From Larix sibirica (lineage: Eukaryota > Streptophyta > Pinopsida > Pinales > Pinaceae): a stretch of 11,869 nt of DNA. Made by a program: the position numbers and the translations under genes. Position 1 is the stretch's first letter. Each line of letters begins with the position of its first letter. This document shows, piece after piece, positions 1-7,499 of this stretch. The notes under the pieces were generated by a model. That model was not told the origin of the DNA, ran no database searches, and saw only the letters and a list, made by a program, of their open reading frames with translations. The DNA is taken from assembly GCA_004151065.3 (NCBI GenBank), contig NWUY0300086526.1, forward strand, positions 4,760 through 16,628, given 5' to 3'.

Positions 1-10
1 GACTTGAGTT

Positions 11-39
11 AGTACAATCTCAATTTCAATGTGTTTTTT
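11..39. repeat. Left arm of a 29-bp perfect inverted repeat
   Basis: These 29 bases are the exact reverse complement of 11738-11766. The arm starts AGTACAATCTC, contains TTTCAATGTG and ends in a T run. Base 10 also pairs with 11767, so a TA dinucleotide sits at the outer edge of each arm. Beyond that the similarity stops in both directions. A chance match of this length is very unlikely in 12 kb. It may be a terminal inverted repeat, a piece of the same repeat family as the 5' UTR of LINE copy B, or an assembly effect. Confidence 0.9.
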
Positions 40-409
40 TTTAAGCAAAAGATTAAAACTTTATATATTACAAAACTAGCAAAACGGTGACATCAGACAT
101 CTTCTTGCAGTACATTTCTGAGCCAAATAATTCCATAGAAACTTCCCCATAAGATATCAACCTCAGAGACCAACAAAGAGAATTACTGTTTGACATCAGA
201 ATGACCAACACAGTTATGACCCAGTCTTGGTAAATGTTGTTCCCATACATCCCGATGGGCCACCCAAAAAAAAAAAATACTAAAACCCATCATGGCTAAC
301 ATAACTAGTCGACTCGATACTTAGGACTATTTTGGTTAAAAACTAACATAATCTACTAACATAAGTACGGTCCTATGATCCCCTAAAAAAATTATTGAAA
401 ATCACAGTG
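40..409. other. AT-rich stretch without a recognisable gene
   Basis: No coding sequence, RNA gene or known repeat was recognised here. The only simple features are a run of 12 A at 266-277 and other short A runs. The segment lies downstream of the minus-strand frame that ends at 410 and could include its 3' untranslated region, but no clear polyadenylation signal or tail was seen. Confidence 0.5.
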
Positions 410-1282
410 TTAACTAGACAGACGATTTTCATCAGAATGTGTAGGAACCTTTTGCTCTGAGGTCGCCTTCAGTGGGATGCTCTTGTTTGCCCCTCTGGTT
501 GGGGCCTTTGCTTGCAGATTTGACAGGAATGAGAGACCGAGATGTTCAAAAATTGCATCCAATTTCATTTGCATGAAACGAGAGTCTTCGTCGTGATCTT
601 TGAATGTCTGTGAACAGGATAAAAAATCAGTTGTGCCCTCCATAGATTGTGCTATCATGCTCTTCGTGATCCAGAACATCACCAACGCGTGGTTATATAA
701 CACCATTCTACCTCTAGTATTAAGAGGATCCTGGATCCAGTCATACATAGCCACCACCGCTGGTAGGGGTTCTTCCTCCCCCACTCTCAGCCAAATATTT
801 TCCTCCATCTCCTTAATTGCCCTATGTGTTTCTGGAGGAACAATACGACGAAAGAAAGTGGCCATAGCTTTTGCTCTCCATTGTTACCGAGTAGGGTCTC
901 CATAGTCTTGAATACCTACCCTTGTCGGACATCGTCTATGAGACATGATGTTCTTTCCCTTCCTCCTAATGCCTGGACAGATAGCAGAAAACGAAAGCAA
1001 AAGGAAGGAAACTGATGTTGCAGAGCTATGGAGCGAGTGCGTGAATACGCACATCGGATGGAGTTTAAAAAGAAAAGCACCACTCACTACCATAATGATA
1101 GCCATTCCATTTATGGCTCTGATAGTACACCCTTCAGCTTTGGTGGCCTTTTCATACTTAATTTCTCGGATGGTCTCACGTAGCATATTTGTGGGAGATG
1201 GTTTTATCATTTTCTTCGGACACCCCCGCATCCCGTGAAACTTATCAACAACTAGGTGAAATGATGGAGCGTTTATGCTCAT
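410..1282 (-). pseudogene. Unrecognised protein frame (~290 codons) broken by one TAA
   Basis: Two open segments, 1282-884 (132 residues) and 865-410 (151 residues), lie in the same minus-strand frame. They are separated only by a TAA at 884-886 and six codons, so they read as one frame with a single internal stop. I do not recognise the product. The second half looks like a real, mostly helical soluble protein: WRAKAMATFFRRIVPPE around the join, an acidic WLRVGEEEPLP segment, then MYDWIQDPLNTRGRM, and a Lys/Ser/Thr-rich tail. The middle of the first half (about 1000-1130) is hydrophobic and Ser-rich and reads less like coding sequence; it might be an intron or a degraded part. The start at 1282 is only the first ATG after a stop. 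It could be a decayed host gene, a captured foreign gene or part of a transposon. A coding origin is likely for 410-900 and uncertain further upstream. Confidence 0.4.
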
Positions 1283-1297
1283 TTATATTACCTTCAG

Positions 1298-2073
1298 TTT
1301 GAGGATCCCCCCGTACTTGCAATGAGGTGGATGCTTCAGGGAATGACATCACATAGATTGGATTTAGGAATTAGGACCCCGAGGCCAGAAAGTGGATCCT
1401 TAGCCTTCATTTTGTTTCTATCTATCTGCATGCAGTAGACCCAGCACGTGTCCTCCCGCATGTCCTCTAATGCACCTTCCCATCCGTCCTTATTTCATTC
1501 AGATCCTTGGTTAGCGAGACGATCTTACAGGCTGTTTACTTGGCGGAGAACATGGTGAAATGTTACGACATTTGTTGTTGACATGATATCTCTAAGGCAG
1601 AGTGTGCGGTAGGCTAGACGCCAGGATGGTGCCACCTTGGCAGCCTGGGAACCGTGGTATAATTTGGCCGCAATTTGGAGCACCACCTATGAGTCCCCTT
1701 CAATTTGAAGTCTTGTGTATCCACTTCTTCTATCCATGCATAGACCCTACAGGAGAGCTTTGATTTTGGCTACATTGTTCGTTTCTAGACCCAAGTAGCA
1801 ATAGAGAACTCCTACCACCTTCCCCTGCTCATTGCAGAAAACTCCTCCATATTCTGCCTTGCCCGGGTTGCCTTTAGAAGCATCATCGAAGTTCAAATTT
1901 ATCCATCTAGGAAGTGGCGAAGTCCAGGCTGTCGGACTATTAGGGGTGCGTTGGCTGTGTAGAATGTGACCAATGTAGACTGGGAGGTTCTGCACTTCGC
2001 AAGTATGCATGAGAACTCTCTCATTTTCTGGAATTTGCATATCTTTCTCGTTCCAAGGTGATAGTGATAGGGT
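1298..2073 (-). mobile_element. LINE (plant L1-type) 3' fragment, copy A
   Basis: This segment aligns along its whole length with 5809-6576 in the same orientation, differing mostly by single-base changes and a few small indels (by eye high-eighties percent identity). One visible difference is an extra 8 bp or so near 1365, where copy A reads TTAGGAATTAGGA. It covers the RNase H domain and the 3' end of ORF2. The similarity starts at TTTGAGGATCC (1298) and ends at GATAGGGT (2073), directly at the N gap. The 5' truncation may therefore be a biological TPRT truncation or a gap artefact. No poly(A) (T run on the plus strand) sits at the 3' end. Confidence 0.88.
1441..2073 (-). pseudogene. LINE ORF2 C-terminus: RNase H domain, inactive (copy A)
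   Basis: The minus strand reads a linker (LSLSPWNEKDMQIPENERV) followed by an RNase H of the RVT_3 type: RWINLNFDDASKGNPG, then TNNVAKIKALL, then LQIEGDS. In this family the catalytic residues are the Asp of DGAS, the Glu of AEIKAL, the Asp of GDS and a late Asp. Here the first Asp is kept, but the following Gly is Asp (1882-1884). The Glu is Lys (1765-1767, AAA), so the active site is broken. TAG stops fall at 1747-1749 and 1687-1689, the latter where copy B has CAG. The frame decays further towards the C-terminus, where copy B reads NNLADCLANQG. The left limit given is approximate. Confidence 0.85.
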
Positions 2074-2075
2074 NN
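2074..2075. other. Two unresolved bases (N), probable sequence or assembly gap
   Basis: The only ambiguous bases in the window. They fall exactly where similarity between LINE copies A and B stops and where a plus-strand LINE fragment of another family begins. NN may stand for a join of unknown length. Confidence 0.8.
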
Positions 2076-2115
2076 AGCAGGGCATCAAGAGAAAATATAT
2101 TGACCCCTTGTCTAT

Positions 2116-3523
2116 GGAGGATTAGATTAGGAAAAGGAACAAACCAAAAACTAATTATGCTTCCATTTTCTAGAAGGTTGTTTCCTTAGCTTTTCCCCTT
2201 ATTGACAATTGGTTAGCTTGGAAGACAATGAATAACAAAAGTGTCAAAGTTGGTCATTTTGACCCATGTGTTGGTAGTGTCAATCTCTATAAAATTTCTT
2301 ATGAGGCTCTCGAAAATTTTGGTGATAATGGCATATAACATTTGGCTAACGTTGATGATGTTGGAAGAAGAATATTAAGGATTCAACAATGGAGATCAAT
2401 AGAAGAAATTGTGTTAGTGGGTGAAGAGGCAATCCAATGGAATAAGTTGTTGACATATTTCAATTAAATTACATCCATCTCGAAGATGACACATTCGTTT
2501 GGTCTTAGAATCCAAAAGGGGAATATAACGGCTAACTTGAGTTGCAAAGCTATGTTTTTGGTAGATACACAAGACCAATGTTGTTGGTGGAAACCCCTTT
2601 GGAAGCTAAAGTCTCTAATCAAGTATGGAATGTTCCTTTGATTGGTGTTAAACAACAAGCTTCGAACTTGGGACTCCCTTCAAAAAAGGTGTGACAAGGC
2701 CCTAGTGTTTGTGTGATGTGCAAACTGATTGAAGAAACTAAGTTTATTCTTCTCTTTGAATGCCCTTTTCTAAAGGAAGTTTGGAAAGAAGCTATCAGTT
2801 TGATAGGAGGCTCATACACGTGTGAAGGAAATTCCCTGATAAATTGTTTCATGTCATGAATGGACGATAGGCATGTTGGAAAACATAAAGCCCTTACATG
2901 TGTTATTTTTGTGGGCACTGTGGATTACGAGGAATGCTACTTTATTTCATGAGGAGTATTGTTTCTCACCTTTAGAAGTGTTTTAAGACATGAAAAATGT
3001 TTATGATATTATCATACAATATTACTTCTTGAAGATCCCTCCAAAGGATGACAATCATTGATCAGTCCTGCACTTGGGTTTTTTTTCCAATAGAGCATAT
3101 CAAGGGAGTCCATGCCAATGTGGGGCTAGAGGAACCCTATATCTAACCAACAACAACTCCTACTCTTACAAACTAGCCATTGAGAAGGTAATCAATAACC
3201 GGGCAAAGTTACAAGTGGTGATCTCCATGTTGAAGCTTACTTTGGAGTATGGTGTCAATAGGCTCCAACTATTTGGAGATCCAAAAATAGGTATTAATTA
3301 GATAAATGGCTCTTTCAGACTCCATAACCTCTCTCTTCACTCATTGTTGGATCAAGTGATAACAATATTTAGTCAAGCATTTTTTGAAATCAGTCTGGCA
3401 CATATTTTGAGAATGCATAACAATGAATCCAATGGTTTGTCTAAGAAGGCTATTTCATGTCAGAGGGGGGTTTTACAAGTGGATGCTTTCAAGGGTGGGC
3501 TTAACCCCTCCCATGCTTCTTAG
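2116..3523 (+). pseudogene. LINE ORF2 C-terminal half: zf-RVT and RNase H, inactive (copy C)
   Basis: Frame-hopping translation shows the zf-RVT region around 2560-2800: AMFLVDTQDQC, SLIKYGMFL, CVMCKLIEETKF, then FECPFLKEVWKEAISLIGG. RNase H follows from about 3074: YQGSPCQCGARGTLYLTN, NNRAKLQVVISMLKLTLEYG, RLQLFGDPK, HNLSLHSLLDQV and HNNESNGLSKKAIS, ending with TAG at 3521-3523. Compared with the RVT_3 pattern, the first catalytic Asp region reads FFSNRA, the Glu is Lys (RAKL) and the last Asp is Asn (ESNGLSK); only the GD Asp is clearly kept. A TAG at 3299-3301 probably replaces a Trp codon. There is no chance of an active product. Confidence 0.82.
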
Positions 3524-3767
3524 TCGGGGATTTGTTTCTCTTCTGGTTCAAGCTATTGATGGGCCCTTATGATGTTTTTAGATATTTGGTGCTAGTGCAT
3601 TTTCAAGGTTCAATGGTACATGTTTCCTTTTGGTTTCTATGACATTATGTGGAATCTATGTTCCTCTCTAGGGTTTAAATCCTCTTTCAAATAATGTTGT
3701 TATGGCATTATCCTAGCTTCTATATGTAATTATTTAAGGATAGTTTTTATTTTCCATCAGAAAAAAT
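3524..3767 (+). other. 3' UTR and A-rich tail of LINE copy C
   Basis: Non-coding T-rich sequence following the RNase H stop. It ends with TAGTTTTTATTTTCCATCAG and six A (about 3742-3766). A short A tail after a T-rich, ATCA-containing end is the usual 3' signature of plant L1 elements made by target-primed reverse transcription. No convincing target-site duplication could be paired with it because the 5' end lies at the N gap. Confidence 0.65.
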
Positions 3768-4036
3768 ATGTATAATATTACTAATAGTAAACAATAAATA
3801 TATTACTAATATCTCTTAAGCGCATTGCTTGAAGAAGGGTTATGATGGCTTACAAAGGAATATACTTTCATTGTCGTATAAATCAACTACCTAGATTATA
3901 AATGATTTGTTTGCCCCTCATAGTAAATCCAACCATTCTAGTTTAAGGGCTTAATCCTTGATAAATGCCATCTTTTAATCTTCTTCTTGCGATGTTCACT
4001 CTTCCTCTCTCTCTCTCTTCATTACATTGTTCCATC
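3768..4036. other. AT-rich intergenic stretch
   Basis: No gene or known repeat recognised. It begins with a very AT-rich part holding two copies of ATATTACTAATA (3775-3786 and 3800-3811), probably low-complexity sequence at the insertion site of LINE copy C. It ends with a pyrimidine-rich part containing the CT microsatellite. Confidence 0.5.
4005..4018. repeat. (CT)7 microsatellite
   Basis: Seven uninterrupted CT units inside a wider pyrimidine-rich run. Short simple repeats of this kind are common in plant genomes and often vary in length. Confidence 0.85.
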
Positions 4037-4211
4037 GATGTCATTGAAATACAACACCACTTTCAATGCGATCATGCTCATATTATGTTAATGCAATGCC
4101 AATTGAAATACAACACCACTTTCAATGTGATCATGCTCATATTATATGAATGCAATGTCGATTGACATACAACACCACTTTCAATGCGATCGTGCTTATA
4201 TTATATTAATG
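4037..4211. repeat. Three tandem copies of a 59-bp unit
   Basis: The motif ACAACACCACTTTCAATG begins at 4051, 4110 and 4169, a strict 59-bp period. Flanking bases also match: ATTGAAAT before it, and GATCATGCTCATATTAT after it. Each unit contains a short inverted repeat, ATTGAAA and TTTCAAT with an 11-nt loop; the third unit has ATTGACA and so pairs less well. Copies 1 and 2 are the most alike, and copy 3 has drifted and ends in extra ATGAT bases. The open frames crossing it are by-products of a period not divisible by three and are not genes. This is a minisatellite-like array of unknown origin. Confidence 0.9.
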
Positions 4212-4579
4212 ATGATATGCAATTTAAAAGAGAAAAACAAATATAAGTGTATTCAAAGAAGTATTTATATTGTAAAAACAATTCCAAGACACATAGATTT
4301 TAGTTCTATCCGATTAAGTAAGGGACTTGTTTTAGTGAAACATGTGAAAGGGACACTATTTTATTTTTTTCATAAGCTAGCACCCACAAATTTTTGAACT
4401 GGGGAACTAACACAAGGAGTTCCTTAACAACACACCCATTCACCGTAGAGTATGGGCAATGGGGTTTAGTATTGGCACCAATAGGGGGCGGATTGCAGGT
4501 CTATAAGCAATAAACAAACATCAGAGCTCCATATAAAGACATGATAGTTAGGCAGTAATTGTACAACTAACATAGCTAA
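4212..4579. other. Unassigned intergenic sequence
   Basis: No gene, known repeat or RNA feature recognised. Open frames are short, with compositions typical of AT-rich non-coding DNA. Confidence 0.4.
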
Positions 4580-5620
4580 TTTCCAGATAAAGAGTCATTG
4601 TCCCCGTCCCTAGGGGCCAAGGCAGCTAGACTGGTAAAGGCAACAAAGCGAGCATCCTTTCCATTTAAAAAGCCTATTTAGAAGCCAGCATCCTACCCAC
4701 CAGTTCCTGTTGATTGAGACCGATATTGAGATCCCGAATAGACAGAAGCAAGGGTAGCAGGAGCAGGACCAAGTAAAGTTTACCTAGTAGCGAGACTGAT
4801 CAAGTTAACGTGCCAATTATAGTTCCAAATCCATCACCAAAGGCAAAGGCAATAAGGAAATTAAAGGTAAAAGTAGAAGTGGTATTTGGTGCGGGATCTT
4901 TTGGTATTTATCTTGGAAGGTAGTAAAATAAGCTAAACCTTTATTATTGCCTAGCAGGTAAATATATCTCCTCCATCTTTTCCAATATGAATTCCCAGTC
5001 ATTGCAAGGAATTCCGACCAACCAGGAGTGATACAATTACTTATATCTAGGTTAATTTATGGCCAAAAGCAATTGGCCCCGCATCGGGAAAGCACAAGGT
5101 TATTTTCCTAGTTACTTTAGCTGTAGTCCCATACATACCCCATTGGAGATTGAGTAGTTCCACCAGCTATAGATTCATTTCTAGTCGCAGTTAAATAGCC
5201 ATAGCCTATTGCGGTTTTATATCCTCCTATTGCAAATCCAGATTCATATTCCAGACGGATACACGATTAAAGTTCCAGTGTGAGAGGCGGATCCAAAGTG
5301 GGCAGATTAACCAGCAATTGAGCAAGCCACCATTATTACTGTGCCCAGACAGGAGATGCACCAGTTATCCTCGTTCTCAGCGTGCTGGAGACAAGGTGCC
5401 ATCCTCTATATTCAAATTATGGATGGAATGAAGGTCCACCAGGTAGAGGCTTTACCAAAGAGAAGGATAAATCGGGGAATCTCCAAACAAGCAGGTGGTC
5501 TTCCATAATTGTGATAGGAACGAAGAGGCTGATCCAGTAGCAGAGGCACTCCTAGCGATTGAAGTATATCCAAATCCAAATATGGATCCAATTTTAGTTG
5601 GAGTTTACCCAGCCATGCTC
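4580..5620 (-). pseudogene. Possible degraded pseudogene of a Gly/Ser/Tyr-rich protein
   Basis: Several minus-strand segments in differing frames read as low-complexity protein. Near 5620-5510: GSIFGFGYTSIARSASATGS. Near 5260-5117: ESGFAIGGYKTAIGYGY, then TRNESIAGGTTQSPMGY. Near 4780-4580: LGPAPATLASVYSGSQYRS, followed by DARFVAFTSLAALAPRDG. Within these segments the stops are mostly single TAG or TAA codons that could come from Trp, Gln or Tyr codons. The composition recalls the C-terminal half of glycine-rich RNA-binding (hnRNP-like) proteins, but no RNA-recognition motif was found upstream and the identity is a guess. The boundaries are only where such segments are seen. It could equally be unrelated decayed transposon sequence. 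Confidence 0.25.
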
Positions 5621-5808
5621 ATGTTGAATTACATCCGGCCAGTGCTTAATTTACTTTTGAAAACAACGGATATGGATATGGATGAATTACTTACGTTAAA
5701 ACTGCGCATTTGGACGATATACCCGCCAAGGGCCATACCAGAGAACCAGAGACCCACCAATGTGTGGGGTTGCCTTGTTAACGTAGATCTAGGGTCCCAG
5801 GTTAAAGA
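5621..5808. other. Unassigned sequence next to the 3' end of LINE copy B
   Basis: No feature recognised. The plus-strand frame 5495-5833 covers it, but it crosses into the LINE sequence, has no recognisable domain and lies opposite the better-looking minus-strand segments, so it is not taken as a gene. Confidence 0.4.
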
Positions 5809-5827
5809 TTTGAGGATCCACCTGTCC

Positions 5828-6511
5828 TTATAATGAGGTGGATACTTCAGGGTGTGACATCGCATAGATTGGATTAAGGACCCTGAGGCTAGAAAGTGGA
5901 TCCTTAGCCTTCATTTCGTTTCTCTCTATCTACATGCAGTAAACCCGGCACGTGTACTCCCGCAAGTCCTCTAATGCACCTTCCCATTCGTTTGTATTGC
6001 ATTTCAATCCTTGGTTAGCGAGACAATCTGCTAGGTTGTTTTCTTACCAGAAAACATGGTGAAAGGTTACGACATTTGTTGTTGACAAGATATCTCTAAG
6101 GAAAAGTGTACGGTAGGCTAGACGCCAAGATGGAGCCACCTTGGCAGCTTGGGAACCGTTGTATAATTTGGCCGCAATTTGGAGCACCACCTGTGAGTCC
6201 CCTTCAATTTGAAGTCTTGTGTATCCACGTCTTATAGCCATGCATAGACTCTACATGAGAGCTTTGATTTCAGCCACATTGTTCGTTTCCATAGCCAAGT
6301 AGCCATAGAGAACTCCCACCACCTTCCCCTGCTCATTGCGGAAAACTCCTCCATAGCCTGCCTTGCCTGGGTTGCCTTTAGAAGCGCCATCTAAGTTCAA
6401 CTTTATCCATCTAGGAGGTGGCAGAGTCCAGGCTATCAGACTATTGGGGGTGCGTTGGCTGTGTAGAGTGCAGCCAATTAGATTGGGAGGTTTTGCACTC
6501 CCTAAGTACAC
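5828..6511 (-). pseudogene. ORF2 RNase H domain, copy B
   Basis: The frame reads RWIKLNLDGASKGNPG, AGYGGVFRNEQGKVVGVLYG, TNNVAEIKALM, then TAG 6251-6253, and on through RRGYTRLQIEGDSQVVLQI, a stop at 6044-6046, and NNLADCLANQG. All four candidate catalytic residues of the RVT_3 RNase H pattern are still present: Asp in LDGA, Glu in AEIKA, Asp in GDS and Asp in LADCLAN. Only the stop codons disable it. This contrasts with copy A, where the Glu is Lys. The enzyme would remove RNA from the RNA/DNA hybrid during integration. The tail after LADCLAN runs about 70 codons to TAA 5828-5830, with a further stop where copy A has CAG. Confidence 0.9.
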
Positions 6512-7495
6512 AAGAGAACTCTCTCATTTTCTGGAATTTGCATATCTTTCTCGTTCCAAGGTGATAGTGATAGGGTCTCATGAATCCATTTTATTATTTA
6601 ATTCCACACAATCTGTATTGTTTGTCGTTTTCCTGTGAAAATTCTCCTATTACATCCATTCCAGATTTCCTAGAAGAGGAATCCTGGGAAAAGCTGCTAG
6701 ATACGATTAGGTATTCGGCCAATGAAAGGGTTTTCCCTCCATTCTTTGATTGAAGCCGCAGCGTTTGAACAGACTCTATCGGTTAAGTGAAATCTCTCTG
6801 CTCCTCGATCCCATAGATCATAGATGAAGTTGCACGTATCGAGAAGGTGTGCAATGGTTTCATTGTTTTCACCACACATGGTGAAGATTGATGGTCCTAC
6901 AATTCCCCTTTTCATTAGGTTTTCCCAAGTCAGAATGCGGCCTTTGAGGATCAACCATAGGAACAGAGTTATTTTGGGCCATAAATGGCTTGACCACAGT
7001 TTCGTCCATTCACTACCCATAGGTTGATTCTCACTCACATTTTGCAGAGAGTAAGCTTCCTTGATGTTGAACATACTCTTGGTAGAATATCCCCATCAAA
7101 TGATGTCGGGACCCTCCTGGAATTTTATTAGCCTTTGACAGAGATGTTCATAGATCGTGCTCCCTTCCTCAATACCATAATTATCTCTCCACCATTCAAT
7201 CGGTTTCCATTTTTGGAATCCTCTGTCTTCATACTCCCCCTACTAATAGTAATTAACAGTCCTCCAACTGTGGTCCTGAATTAAAAGAGGGGCTTGGGGA
7301 TTTGTCATTATATTATGGAGAGTTGGCTTTTGTTTCCAGGAGTCTATCCATAAATTTTCCTATGAGCCTTCTCCGATTTCCCAGAAACTGTGTTGTTGGA
7401 CTAGAATTTGCCCATCCCGCGCCATTTTCCATATATGATATCCCATCTTCAGTCCATCAATTCTGATCAAGTTTTGTTGAGGAATTTTTGGAATG
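6490..7495 (-). pseudogene. ORF2 zf-RVT region, copy B
   Basis: One frame covers the tryptophan-rich stretch before and including the zf-RVT domain: IRIDGLKMGYHIWKMARDGQ, WRDNYGIEEGSTIYEHL, FNIKEAYSLQN, LWPKITLFLWLILKGRILTW, then FTMCGENNETIAHLLDTCNF and LWDRGAERF. zf-RVT is a zinc-binding-like module found in plant L1 ORF2 after the reverse transcriptase. The first Cys of the expected C-x2-C pair appears to be Phe (SIFTMC). After the TAG at 6697 the same frame continues through QLFPGFLF, IWNGCNRRIF and LSLSPWNEKDMQ with more stops, and a frameshift near 6490 leads into RNase H. Confidence 0.82.
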
Positions 7496-7499
7496 ACTT

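Larger units (their letters stand above)
2076..3767 (+). mobile_element. LINE (plant L1-type) 3' part, degraded, copy C
   Basis: Going 5' to 3' on the plus strand there is a pre-zf-RVT linker (WRIRLGKGTNQKLIMLPFSR near 2116-2175, then LIDNWLAWKTMNNKSVKVG), a zf-RVT region, an RNase H region ending at 3523, about 220 bp of untranslated sequence, and a short A tail after TTTTCCATCAG. This order is the standard 3' half of a plant L1 element. The endonuclease and reverse transcriptase are missing; the element starts at or beside the N gap. It is a different family from copies A/B (different RNase H sequence and a proper 3' UTR). Many stops and small indels show that it is old. Confidence 0.82.

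Noticed and set aside
600-1238. Plus-strand open frames opposite the unknown minus-strand frame (600-905, 824-1015, 945-1238)
   Set aside because: They are antisense to the better-composed minus-strand frame and have no recognisable motifs.
3775-3811. Two copies of ATATTACTAATA as a possible target-site duplication of LINE copy C
   Set aside because: Both copies lie on the same side of the element, and the sequence is very AT-rich. No match was found at the 5' side except a 9-base AT-rich one at 2093-2101.
3965-4397. Plus-strand open frames of 66 and 83 residues
   Set aside because: They run through the 59-bp tandem array and CT repeat; their sequence is repeat translation (HHFQCD-like) with no sign of coding selection.
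5495-5833. Plus-strand open frame of 112 residues
   Set aside because: It crosses the boundary into LINE copy B, shows no recognisable domain, and lies opposite minus-strand segments with a better protein-like pattern.
1298-6576. Copies A and B as the two LTRs of an LTR retrotransposon
   Set aside because: The repeated segment encodes an RNase H and ORF2 end, lacks TG...CA ends, and copy B continues into a full LINE, so these are two LINE copies.
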